From Aedes albopictus (Eukaryota > Arthropoda > Insecta > Diptera > Culicidae), in assembly GCF_035046485.1 (NCBI RefSeq), contig NC_085138.1, positions 4,649,409-4,713,408 on the forward strand: a stretch of 64,000 nt of DNA, read 5' to 3'. The notes under the pieces were generated by a model, which was not told the origin of the DNA, searched no databases, and saw nothing but the letters and a program-made list of their open reading frames with translations. Positions 44,217 through 53,789 of this stretch are shown here, piece by piece. Made by a program: the position numbers and the translations under genes. Position 1 is the first letter of the stretch; each line of letters starts with the position of its first letter.

Positions 44217-44892
44217 CACTAGTTTACAGCATTTTTGAACTCGGTAAGCTGATGATCATTTTTGGTGTAGAATCATGCCCTGAGTTCGAAAACGCGAAAG
44301 AAAAAAATTACAGTAGAGTGGAAATTTTTTCGACTTTCCATACAAGGTTGATGATTTGAAATCGATTTTTGTTCTATTTTTAAGCAAAGTCGCTCACTTC
44401 AAACATGTCATTCTTCGTAAACAATGCTCCGATTGAGCTGAAATTTTTACTGTAACTCGCCTACATATGATATGTCAAATAAACGTCGAGAAAGAATTTT
44501 TAAGTTGATTTATTCTTATTAAAAAAATACATTTCTTCAAAAAATTTTGGGAATTTTGCTAAAATTTAAGAAGATTGTCCCTAAAAATCGTCAATATCTT
44601 GAATTTCATCAATCTGACGCAAAACCTGTATTCAGATGATCGAATGGTATTGTATTCAGCTTTCAATTTATGGAAAAAGATTCAAAATTGGTTGAACAAA
44701 ACGCAATATATTTGAATTTTAGTAAATTACATATTTTGAAAAGTTGTAAAACTCGATATTGAGCTAAAACTCAAAAACTGTTCTACTTTAAATTTTTTGA
44801 AGGTCGGTTTCGAAATCAGCACTAAATTGTGCTTCAAAAATTTTGGTCGTTGACAGAAGTTCACGACTTTCATTTTATTTTGTAAACTTGTG
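44217..44892. mobile_element. 676-bp TIR element inserted in pol
   Basis: Ends CACTAGTTTACA and TGTAAACTTGTG are inverted repeats with one mismatch, flanked by TTA (44214-44216 and 44893-44895). The interior is AT-rich and non-coding. The pol reading frames on the two sides are compatible with a simple insertion plus a 3-bp duplication. Confidence 0.75.
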
Positions 44893-45091
44893 TTATCATA
44901 ATAAAACAAGAGAAAAGGAGCCGAACTTCCAGGAAAATGAAGAGGTATTTAACACTATTCAAGGCATCAAAAGAAAAACAAAACCAAAATTTAAAAAGGT
45001 CAAAGTAAGAGAAAACAGATTCAAAACTATTATAACCTCAAGCGGAATAAAATTCCACAAATCCAAACTGAAACGAAAACGAAAACACTAA
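44893..45091 (+). pseudogene. pol: Pol C-terminal tail
   Basis: A Lys/Arg-rich tail (EKEPNFQENEEVFNTI, then RENRFKTIITSSG, ending KLKRKRKH and a stop) fits the C-terminus of errantivirus integrases. It is cut off from the rest of the integrase by the 676-bp element. Confidence 0.75.
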
Positions 45092-45116
45092 TGTAAACAT
45101 TCTCTTTCCACAGAGA

Positions 45117-46610
45117 ATGGCAACTATAAATCTAATTGTATCATGGATGTGCCTGACGGTAGCGACATCGACAATCAACAGCCATATACAAATCTACGAC
45201 TTACAAAATAACCCAGGACTCATATCACTACAACTTGGAAACGGAAGAATCAAGATAGGAGCGCACAAAATATTCCACATAGTTGATGCTAAACCTTTAG
45301 AACCAATTTTCAGAAAACTCAAAACGATTGTTAACGACTTGAAGATTTTTAAAGTAGAAGACTCTATTATACTATTGAATAAAAAGCTAGATTTGATTGA
45401 ACATTCTTACAGAAAAATTGTACCCATTACTAGAAACAAAAGAGGACTTTTTAACGGTATTGGCAATATGATTAAAGTTATTACTGGAAATCTTGACAAC
45501 AATGATCTTGTAAAAATTAATACACAACTTAACACATTGTCTGAACAAAATAAAGCTCTAGTAACAGAAAACAACGAACAAATAAAGATTAAACTTAAAG
45601 TCCAGGATAGACTAAACAGACTCATTAAAATTGTAAACGATCAACAAGATGTTATCAAAAATAATTTTATACACTTTAGACAAAAATTTATAAATGGTAA
45701 AAATATCTCAGATGAAATCAAAGTTGTCAAAGAATTGTTCAACCTCAATCTTAATATCGATCTTCTTGCTAATCATGTCAACAATATATTTGAAGCAATA
45801 CAAATGTCAAAAGTTAACACCATTTCAAAAGATATCTTATCCAGTGAAGAACTTAACGAAACAACAAAAATTTTGGAAAGTGAAAATATTAATATCGAAA
45901 GCTTCGATCAAGTGATAGAATATTTAGATTTAGCAGTGATTCACAAAGACAACAAAATCGTGTTCATCATCCTGATCCCGTTGCTGAGAAAAGACGTTTT
46001 CATCCATCAACTACTAGAGCCAGTCATCAAAAATGGAAAAATGCTTAATGTTCAATATGCAGAGGCACTCAACAACGATTTATCAACATTTCTAATAACT
46101 GGAGAATGTAAAGGAATAGGACAGAGTATCATGTGCAGTGAACACCACGTTAAGGATGTTTCCAGCGACACCTGTTATTCGAAACTTTTACGAGGAAAAT
46201 CAGGCAGCTGCGACCTCATAGAAGTCACCGAGGAGAGACGAGTTAAGCGAATCAGTAGTAACTACATCATTATTACTGGAAATGAGAGCACTCCGATCAC
46301 ATCCAATTGTGGGCTCTCCAGCCGAAACATTTCTGGAAACACGCTAATATTTTTCAGAAATTGTACCGTTATTATCAACCAAACATCATTCATCGACATT
46401 GAATACACCACAAAACAGCAACCAATCATGATTCCGCTGAACGGTTTGGAAATCAACAGCAAAACCATAAGCACCAATTTCACACTTCAAAAACTGCAAG
46501 AAGTCAATCTCCAAACTCGACAACAGCTGAAATTTTTACATGAGCAACAGAAACGATCAACCTTTGGAATATCGTTAATACTTTTTACCATCGTCACCAT
46601 GGCCAGGTAG
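45117..46610 (+). CDS. env: Env-like membrane glycoprotein (F-type)
   Basis: 497 codons. The first 20-22 residues look like a signal peptide (NLIVSWMCLTVATS). A furin-like site RNKR (residues 106-109) is followed by a fusion-peptide-like GLFNGIGNMIKVITGNL, as in errantivirus Env and baculovirus F proteins. A long heptad-rich region, conserved Cys pairs and N-glycosylation sites follow. A hydrophobic segment FGISLILFTIVTM ends the frame almost at once with no cytoplasmic tail, so the end may be truncated. TTTCCACAG 9 bp before the ATG is a likely acceptor of the spliced env mRNA. Confidence 0.85.
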   Translation: MATINLIVSWMCLTVATSTINSHIQIYDLQNNPGLISLQLGNGRIKIGAHKIFHIVDAKPLEPIFRKLKTIVNDLKIFKVEDSIILLNKKLDLIEHSYRKIVPITRNKRGLFNGIGNMIKVITGNLDNNDLVKINTQLNTLSEQNKALVTENNEQIKIKLKVQDRLNRLIKIVNDQQDVIKNNFIHFRQKFINGKNISDEIKVVKELFNLNLNIDLLANHVNNIFEAIQMSKVNTISKDILSSEELNETTKILESENINIESFDQVIEYLDLAVIHKDNKIVFIILIPLLRKDVFIHQLLEPVIKNGKMLNVQYAEALNNDLSTFLITGECKGIGQSIMCSEHHVKDVSSDTCYSKLLRGKSGSCDLIEVTEERRVKRISSNYIIITGNESTPITSNCGLSSRNISGNTLIFFRNCTVIINQTSFIDIEYTTKQQPIMIPLNGLEINSKTISTNFTLQKLQEVNLQTRQQLKFLHEQQKRSTFGISLILFTIVTMAR

Positions 46611-47208
46611 AGCCATAAAGCATTCCTCATGCACACCAAAAGCAACCAGTCAAACCGAACCGGGACCTAGGGGCGGGACAGCTCTAATATTCATTAGAGG
46701 CATTAAGCAGTATTAGAAATATTAATCCCAGATGAAATCCATTTTTGAACGAAGTATGCCGTGTTTATTGTACTGGTTCGATTTGAAATGTCAGCAACAA
46801 GAAATGCGTATATTCATTGGTTTCAGGTTGTATGAAATCGGTTGCTTATCGCTATTCTAAATATCGTTTTTTTTTTCACTCCCGGAGCAACGATTCCACA
46901 CATATCGCTGGTGGACCTTCAAACTATGGTATCTCGTATTAACATCTATGTCCCAACAGCTTGTATCTACAATCATCAAAAGCACGCCGATATTTCCAGC
47001 TAAAATATTACCGAGAGTCCTTCTCCAGATCAATATGGCCAACATCTAGTTCAATATTCAATTCTAGGCCGTACAATCTTATACTATCAGTGACCATAGC
47101 CAAAAACGGCATTGGAGTAGAAAAAATCTCAGTTCTATTAATGCCAATTTTCACATTTTGTAAACCCCAAGGGAAATATGAACAGTTTAGAAACGTAGTC
47201 AGCTTATT

Positions 47209-47725
47209 ACAAATGTTCTACGGGGTATGACTGGGTTTACGTAAAACTTGGTATTTTTCGGCTTTCAGTCCGATCACCCTGACACCGCCAACTATTAACA
47301 CCCCACAGTAATTCCATCCCGGCCAGCACGAACAGAAGTGTTCCCAAAGTGCCAAGTGTTGTGACTCGAACTGTGTACCCACCCACCATTTCAATCGAGG
47401 TGCTAGGGTCCAAGTATGATCGAATGTAATTTGAACCCATATCTAGAATAACCAAATTTTCCAATCGCAGTGAAACAGGTGCGGTGCAGAGAAGAAAACG
47501 ACATTCCGCCATGTGATCAACACGAATTGAAAACAAGTTGATTCACATCGAGTGAGTAGTTACATCGATCATAAAAAAAAACAGCATAATTGTACAACTC
47601 TCCCCCCCCCCCCTCCTTTTCAAAATAAATAGGCCCTGATGAAGATCCCAACCACAGGATCGAAACGTTGGCAATGATCTAAAATAATCAACGCTTTTCT
47701 GTGACTGAAAGCCGAAAAATACCAA
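47209..47725 (+). mobile_element. Penelope-like fragment with 14-bp TSD
   Basis: GTAGTCAGCTTATT flanks it (47195-47208 and 47726-47739). ACTTGGTATTTTTCGGCTTT near the left is repeated inverted at the right end, and the hammerhead-like motif lies just inside the right copy. Such inverted terminal sequences and ribozyme motifs are known from Penelope-like retroelements. No RT is present in this copy. Confidence 0.6.
47636..47665 (+). ncRNA. Hammerhead-ribozyme-like core
   Basis: CTGATGA, a GATCC/GGATC stem with an 8-base loop, then GAAA give the conserved core in the right order and spacing. CGTT-GGC-AATG after GAAA could form stem III. The expected cleavage triplet and stem I are not clearly formed, so activity is uncertain. 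Confidence 0.45.
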
Positions 47726-48118
47726 GTAGTCAGCTTATTTAGTTTTTCTTTTATATTTAGGTATTGGATCATTTGATCAAATCGTTTTTTGATCATTGAT
47801 CGTTGATCGTATATTTAGGTATTGGATATACGCATTTGAAGACAACGGTTTTCCACAATCATCTCCTGCTTAGGACTTGCAATTAAAGTGCATCGAATCA
47901 CAAATTAGAGTTTTTGAATGAATAAATTGATGAAAAACGACGAACCGTATCTCCATCTCTTGTATTCGTGACAGTTGGCTGCTGTATGGAAAATCATGAC
48001 ATACTACACAAAAAATGATTCAGTGAACCATGAAGATTGGGAAACTAATATTTATTAGGCAGTATTAGCGTTGGTATTAGGCACTGTCCCGCCCCAAGAC
48101 CGGGACGGTCCGTTCTTC

Positions 48119-48128
48119 AGGAGGGAGC
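48119..48128 (+). other. Polypurine tract
   Basis: AGGAGGGAGC abuts the 3' LTR start and would prime plus-strand synthesis. Confidence 0.6.
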
Positions 48129-48475
48129 AGTTACTGAACGGCCCACACCGCTATCATCAACCCAGAACTTAGCCATATCGAACATAAGCATTATTCCCAC
48201 ATTGCCCGCGCCCAGGGCACAGCAACAGACAGCAACAACAACAACAACATCAACGACGACGACGACTACAATCGCGCGACCCATCAGCATTCCACGTTCT
48301 GCTGACATCGCGCGACACCAGACACCACCTATCCGGTCAACCACGATAGCAACTAAGTAGTTCATAAGCAAACCAATGAAGAACACTTTGGAAGTTAATA
48401 AAATCATTCTTGATCAGGCCTTCAGCCAGAAAAGTTCTTTTTAAAAACTCGTACCCGAAGGTCCGGTCGATTTTT
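48129..48475 (+). repeat. 3' LTR
   Basis: 347 bp, same length as the 5' LTR, with four substitutions. It is followed by the TATG target duplication. Confidence 0.9.
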
Positions 48476-48479
48476 TATG

Positions 48480-49229
48480 TCTATTTTTTTTTTCATGACA
48501 GTGTATCAGTCAATGTCTGTATTCTAGCACTACAATATAAAAATGAATATTTTTTATTTCATGTGATAATGTAAGCCTAAAAAGAGGGTATCAATAAACT
48601 GTGCACCCAATGCACAATGGTCCACGAACCAGATTTACGAGTAAAGATGCATTCAGCGGCTTCAAATGGTTTTTTACACAAATATGGTCTTCTACAAAGT
48701 TGTCCCTAATAATAAGGCCGAATGTACATGAAAATTAGGGTGGTCCATATTTTGAAAGAAATTGGGAACCAAACTGTTTTATTTGCAAGAATAACTATAT
48801 ACATTCTTCGGGAAAGTTGTAGATCTATCAATTTTGAGCAAGTTTGCTGAAAACAGTTTTTATGTAGCTTTTAAATTGACCGATCTAGAGGTATTTTTCT
48901 GAATAAGCGTAGGGTGGTTCAAGAAAAACCGGTTTTCTGGCGTTAACTTTTTTAGTTTTGATTTTTCATCTAAGTCACCGTAGAAACACTTGTAGAACAT
49001 TTGAAGACGCGCTGAGATGGTCGTTATCTCTTTTGGTTCAATAGTTACAGGTGTTTTTCTAAAAAAAAACATTTTTTTTAAAAGGTGATATGACGGGTTG
49101 AGGCAAACATGAAAAAATATCTTTTGCCAGCATGGTGTTAGGCCCTGCGAGCCAGCTGTAAAAAAGACTAGCACCGAAAAATCATCAAGAGAAGAATGCG
49201 AACCGATACCAATGGCGACGACCACAGCG
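48480..49229. other. Spacer, possible old repeat
   Basis: It contains GGGTGGTCCATATTTTG and GGGTGGTTCAAGAAAAAC phrases that may be ends of an old repeat. No gene. Confidence 0.3.
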
Positions 49230-50545
49230 ACGAAAAGGGATTTGCGATTGGGAGCTCGGTACGTGGAACTACATATCTCTCAACTTCATCGGGAGCACCC
49301 GCATACTCGCCGATCTACTGAAGGACCGCGGGTTCGGAATCGTAGCTCTGCAGGAGGTGTGTTGGACAGGATCTATGGTGCGAACGTTTAAAGGTAATCA
49401 TACCATCTACCAGAAATGCGGCAACACACGTGAGCTGGGAACAGCTTTTATAGTGATGGGCAACTTGCAGAGGCGCGTGATCGGTTGGTGGCCGATCGAC
49501 GAAAGAATGTGCAGGGTGAGGATCAAGGGCCGATTCTTCAGCATAATAAACGTGCGCAGCACAGCCCTCACTCCGGAAGCACTGATGATGACAGAGACGC
49601 ATTTTACGCGCAGCTCGAACGCGAGTACGACCGCTGTCCAAGCCACGACGTCAAAATCATCATAGGGGACCTAAACGCTCAGGTAGGCCAGGAGGAGGAA
49701 TTCAGAGCGACGATTGGAAAGTTCAGCGCCTACCTGCTGACGAACGAAAATGGCCTACGCCTCATCGACTTCGCCGCCTCCAAGAACATGGCCATTCGTA
49801 GCACCTTCTTCCAGCACAGCCTCCCGTATCGTTACACCTGGAGATCACCACAGTCAAAGCAGCCATCAACAACGCAGCCGAGAGCACCATCGGATACGTG
49901 CGACGGAGTCGACGAAACGATTGGTTCGACGAGGAGTACAGAGCGGTTCAGGAGGAGAAGGACGCAGCGCGGGCGGTAATGCTGCAGCATGGAACCCGAC
50001 AGAATGTGCAGCGATACAGACAGAAGCGGAAGCAGCAGACCCGTCTCTTCCGGGAGAAAAAGCGCCGCCTGGAAGAAGCGGAGTGCGAGGAAATGGAACT
50101 GCTGTGCCGTTCACAAGAAACACGTAAGTTCTACCAGAAGCTCAACGCATCACGCAAAGGCTACGTGCCGGAAGCCGAAATCTGCAGGGATAAGGACGGG
50201 AGCCTCCTGACGGACAAACGTGAGGTGATCGAAAGGTGGAAGCAGCACTTCAACGAGCACCTGAATGGCGAAGATAATGTAGGCACGGGGGATCAAGGCA
50301 GCGGAGGAAATAACTATGTTGGTGCAGCAGAGGACGGGAACGAACCAACTCTCACGCTGAGGGAAGTTAGGGATGCCATCCACCAGCTCAAAAACAATAA
50401 AGCGGCTGGTAAGGACGGTATCGCAGCAGAACTCATCAAGATGGGCCCGGAAAAGTTGGCCACCTGTCTGCACCAGTTAGTAGTCAAGATCTGGGAAACC
50501 GAACAGCTACCGAAGAAGTGGAAGGATGACAGCTCAAAATTTAAG
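49230..50545 (+). pseudogene. RTE-like LINE ORF: endonuclease plus start of RT
   Basis: AP endonuclease motifs appear in order: GTWNYISLN, LQEVCWTGSM, then after a frameshift near 49560 IIIGDLNAQVGQ and ENGLRLIDFAASKNM, then RYTWRSP. The catalytic DH end of the nuclease is missing through an internal deletion near 49860. The linker and RT start follow (RRNDWFDEEYRAVQ, LREVRDAIHQLKNNKAAGKDG, ETEQLPKKWKDD). The RT palm is absent and sequence identity ends near 50545. The motif order fits the RTE clade (JAM1-like) of Aedes. Confidence 0.85.
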
Positions 50546-50599
50546 ATGACGGTTGTTCAATGGCGTTTCAGGCCCTAAAACCATGCAATAAGGGTATAT

Positions 50600-50705
50600 T
50601 TGGTATGGGGAGATATCCAGAGTCCAAAAATGGCGACCGGAATATCCAAGATGGCGGTTTAAAATCCAAGATTTCGGCTCAAAATTCAAGATAGCGGCTT
50701 TTTCT
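50600..50705 (+). repeat. Short direct repeats (AAAATCCAAGATGGCGG)
   Basis: Four degenerate tandem phrases of about 24 bp around CAAGATGGCGG. No function is inferred. Confidence 0.6.
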
Positions 50706-50799
50706 TAAGATTTTGAGGCTCAAACATCAAAAGCCATATAAACGATATGATTTCTGGTGGCATTCAATGGATTTTTGTTAAACATATGAAAGTGACATA

Positions 50800-51140
50800 C
50801 AGTTTCTTACCGATTTTGGCAACACCTGTTTTTGTCTACTCCCTATTTTGGCAACACCCGTTTTTGGCAACAATTGCTTACCGAATTAGGCAACATTTCT
50901 TTTACCGATTTTGGCAACAATTTATTACCGATTTTGGCAACATTTTTGACAAATTTTTTTATCGCAAAATCATTTTAAATACATGTTTTTAGCTTTACCT
51001 CTATTAAAAAACATAAATTCATTAAGTTTTCAAAAACGACATAAAAGTTGTAAAATCACATTTTTTTTCACCGATTTTGGCACCACCCCATTTTGGCAAC
51101 ATAAAATTCACCTCGTGTTGCCAAAATCGGTAAGAAACTG
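50800..51140. mobile_element. MITE, CAGTTTCTTACCG family, with iterated TIR core
   Basis: Inverted ends CAGTTTCTTACCGATTTTGG / CCAAAATCGGTAAGAAACTG with TA flanks (50798-50799 and 51141-51142), 341 bp. The core ACCGATTTTGGCAACA is repeated about six times inside, mostly next to the left end. Confidence 0.85.
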
Positions 51141-51189
51141 TATTCATCAACATGTCACTTGAGTTTTGTTGAAATGGGGTTTCGAAGGC

Positions 51190-51231
51190 ACGAGAAAGGC
51201 GCCAGCATCGCTAGGTGGATTAACTAGGGTT
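51190..51231 (+). repeat. High-copy repeat end
   Basis: CGAGAAAGGCGCCAGCATCG, then CTAGGTGGATTAACTAGGG. Same end as at 18730, 26052 and 31612. Confidence 0.6.
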
Positions 51232-51999
51232 TTGTTTATGAAAACCCTTTGAATAACTCGTCGCCGAAGTGTCGACGCCTTCTTGGTTACAGGTCAAAGT
51301 GGCGATCTAACTCTCCATTGATTGAACAAACCTGGAAAAGTTAGAAAATATTTCAAAGCACACCACTGCAGCAATAAATGTAAAACTCGTTCATCGCATC
51401 GCACTGAATTCAGGCCAAACATTTCAATAGGTCCCATCTGCATTTAAGAGGCTCTCTTTGTTCACATTCTCTTGCAATTATTGCAATGTATTGGTACACT
51501 TTTCAACTATTTTTGCAGTACAAATCAAAAGACGATTGTTTTAACCATCGTTCAGTGCAAGGAGACAATCATAATACAAATAAACAACTGAGATATCAAC
51601 GAAAGAGAGGGAAACCAAAGAGAGCCTCTCTTTCTTCTGCAGATAGGACCTTTAGACATGTTTGGCCTGAATTATAAAGTTTCCTGCTTGCATTGGCGTA
51701 TCTAGGATTTTTTCCCAGGGGGTGCCAGTTTCAGTGGGTTCTAGGTCATTTTGCTTTTTTTTTTTTGTAAAAGGAAGTACCGATCCACCCTCAATTTCTT
51801 AGTATAATGATATACTGCGTCGCGGAAAAAATAGAACGAAAATTTGAACGCGCTATATTTTAAAGAACAAAATATCTTTGGATCCCCTTCGGCAATTTCT
51901 TTAAGAATTTATTTGGTAATATGTTTAGAAATTGACACTAAACACCTTTCACGCATCTTTTGAAAATTTTATCGGCAATAACTTATTCGGAAATTCTTT

Positions 52000-52537
52000 T
52001 ATAAATCGCTCCTATAATTGTAATGAAAATTCTTTAGAAAATTTCTTCTAGATTTCCTCTGTAATTATTTAAAGAATTCCTGCAGCAGATAGTTTTGGAA
52101 TACCTTCGGCAATCCCGATATTACTTACATTGAAAATTTATTTGGGAATTTTGTCAGCAATTTCCTTGGAAATTTTAGTAACTTCGATCAATACTGTGGG
52201 AACTTCTTGGGTAATTCCTTTGGAAATTGATTCGGCAAATTCCTTAAAGATTTCCTTCGAAAATTTATTTTAAAAAAATCTTTGGTGGTTCTTTAAAAAT
52301 TCTGTCACGGTGATACTACGACAATTACTTTTGGAATTCTTTCAAAATTTTATTAAGGAACTCCTTTGATGATGTCGGAAAATTCTTTGAGGATTTCTTC
52401 GAAATTTTTTGTGAATGTTTGTAAAAGTTTTGAAAGTATATATTTCGACAATTTATTTTGAGATTGCATTTAGCCAATTAAAAAAAGCCTTGATGTTTTC
52501 TTTAGGAATTCCACTGGTAATGAATTCCTTCGCAACT
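52000..52537 (-). repeat. Degenerate minisatellite
   Basis: Loose GGAAATTCTTTNGAAATTC-type units with weak periodicity, decayed relative to the arrays at 3.5 and 28.5 kb. Confidence 0.5.
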
Positions 52538-52547
52538 ACTTTGAAAG

Positions 52548-52704
52548 ATTTTTTTTTATCTGTATTAACGAGATTTTTAGCCCTAGGCTAGCTCATCTCG
52601 GGACCCACGCTTAACTTCCCTTCCGAAGGAAGAACTCACATTCGATCCCAGGTCCTCGGCGTGATAGTCAAGTGATCTAACCATCACACCAGGTCCACTC
52701 CACA
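52548..52704 (-). mobile_element. tRNA-derived SINE, same type as the first unit at 20806
   Basis: The reverse strand reads GTGGAGTGGACCTGGTGTGA, B box GGGATCGAATGTGAG (decayed), TGAGCTAGCCTAGGGCT, then AAAATCTCGTTAATACAG and an A tail. ACTTTGAAAG flanks it (52538-52547 and 52705-52714). Confidence 0.8.
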
Positions 52705-53099
52705 ACTTTGAAAGTTCTAAGGTAATTTTGATGGAACTTTTTCCAGTAATTTCTTTTGCAATTTGTCGGGAAGTTTTCCGTGAATTTCATAGGATTTTCT
52801 TCAAGCAAGCCCAGTTTAGAATTACTGATTTTTCAAATCAGCAATTTCCGGAAGCAATAGATATAACTAGAATTAAATCACAAAGAATTGCAAAAGTAAT
52901 CACGATGAAATTGCCTGAGAAATTTGCAAAACAACTGGAAAAAAAATGCTAGAATAATTTCAGAAGAATAGCTATTGAAATTATAAAAAAAAACTAAAGA
53001 AATTAAATAAATTAAATTCCAATGAAACTACCACAGAAATTAAAAAAAAAACATGCAGAAGGAACTATTAACTTTTACAGTTTATGCTAATGTAAGATC

Positions 53100-53656
53100 T
53101 TCACGACACACACGAGACGCGACATGAGACAAGACATAACACTTATCGTTCTTACAATCGACAAAATTGCCTTTACGTTGACCGGTTTCGGGCGTGATCT
53201 AGCTCATCTACAGGACAATGTCCGACTGACTGCGTTGGTTTTCGTACGTTGTTCGTACACGTCCAAAAACGAAGAGATGCTACTGTATTGTCAAGTCGGT
53301 TAGGCCGAAGAGGCTCGATACGATTGGGGAGTCATCCTCATTCATCAATGGCTCTTTGCTGTTTGTGATGATCATGGACTCCCACGCATTCAAATGTGAA
53401 ATCTTTTGAACGCATTTTATCAGTTTCGCTTCTTCCCAATTTATGTTGTGGTTGTTGTTTGACAATACAGTAGCATCTCTTCGTTTTTGGACGTGTACGA
53501 ACAACGTACGAAAATCGACGCAGTCAGTCGGACATTGTCCTGTAGATGAGCTAGATCACGCCCGAAACCGGTCAACGTAAAGGCAATTTCAATCTTTTCT
53601 TGACGATTGTAAGAACGATAAGTGTTATGTCTTGTCTCATGTCGCGTCTCGTGTGA
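53100..53656. mobile_element. Penelope-like inverted terminal pair
   Basis: Arms of about 195 bp (53100-53298 and 53462-53656) are nearly perfect reverse complements around a 163-bp spacer. Each arm contains GTAGATGAGCTAGATCACG then CCCGAAACCGGTCAACGT, the Penelope-like hammerhead region in degenerate form. The spacer has no RT. Confidence 0.65.
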
Positions 53657-53661
53657 TGCTG

Positions 53662-53735
53662 AAGGAATTTGCAAGGCCATACTGTGGTCTAGCGAACACG
53701 GAGTCGTGGGTTCGAATCCCACCCATCTCTCAATG
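53662..53735 (+). other. tRNA-like head
   Basis: TGTGGTCTAGCGAACACGG and GTGGGTTCGAATCCCACC form a good T-arm and a plausible A box, but no acceptor stem closes. It is probably a SINE head or a tRNA relic. Confidence 0.4.
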
Positions 53736-53789
53736 TGTCAATTAGCTATAATCTGTGCCTTCTAATTAATTATAAATTTTTCCCGTACA

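Larger units (their letters stand above)
46667..48098. mobile_element. hAT-like element with 8-bp TSD between env and 3' LTR
   Basis: Ends CTAGGGGCGGGACAG and CTGTCCCGCCCCAAG are inverted repeats with further pairing inward over about 60 bp (TAATA-rich). ACCGGGAC stands directly before and after (46659-46666 and 48099-48106). It has no transposase. It carries a Penelope-like fragment at 47209-47725. Confidence 0.8.
38758..48475 (+). mobile_element. Full-length Ty3/gypsy errantivirus-like provirus
   Basis: Two 347-bp LTRs with four mismatches enclose gag, pol and env. TATG duplicates lie directly outside (38754-38757 and 48476-48479). The primer-binding site fits tRNA-Ser, as in the 17.6/297/ZAM group. 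Without the two later insertions (676 and 1432 bp) the length would be about 7.6 kb, normal for errantiviruses. It is defective: pol has a frameshift and an insertion, and env may be cut short. Near-identical LTRs imply recent integration. Confidence 0.9.

Noticed and set aside
47603..47612. C-run as a regulatory site
   Set aside because: Simple homopolymer in a Penelope-like fragment, with no supporting context.
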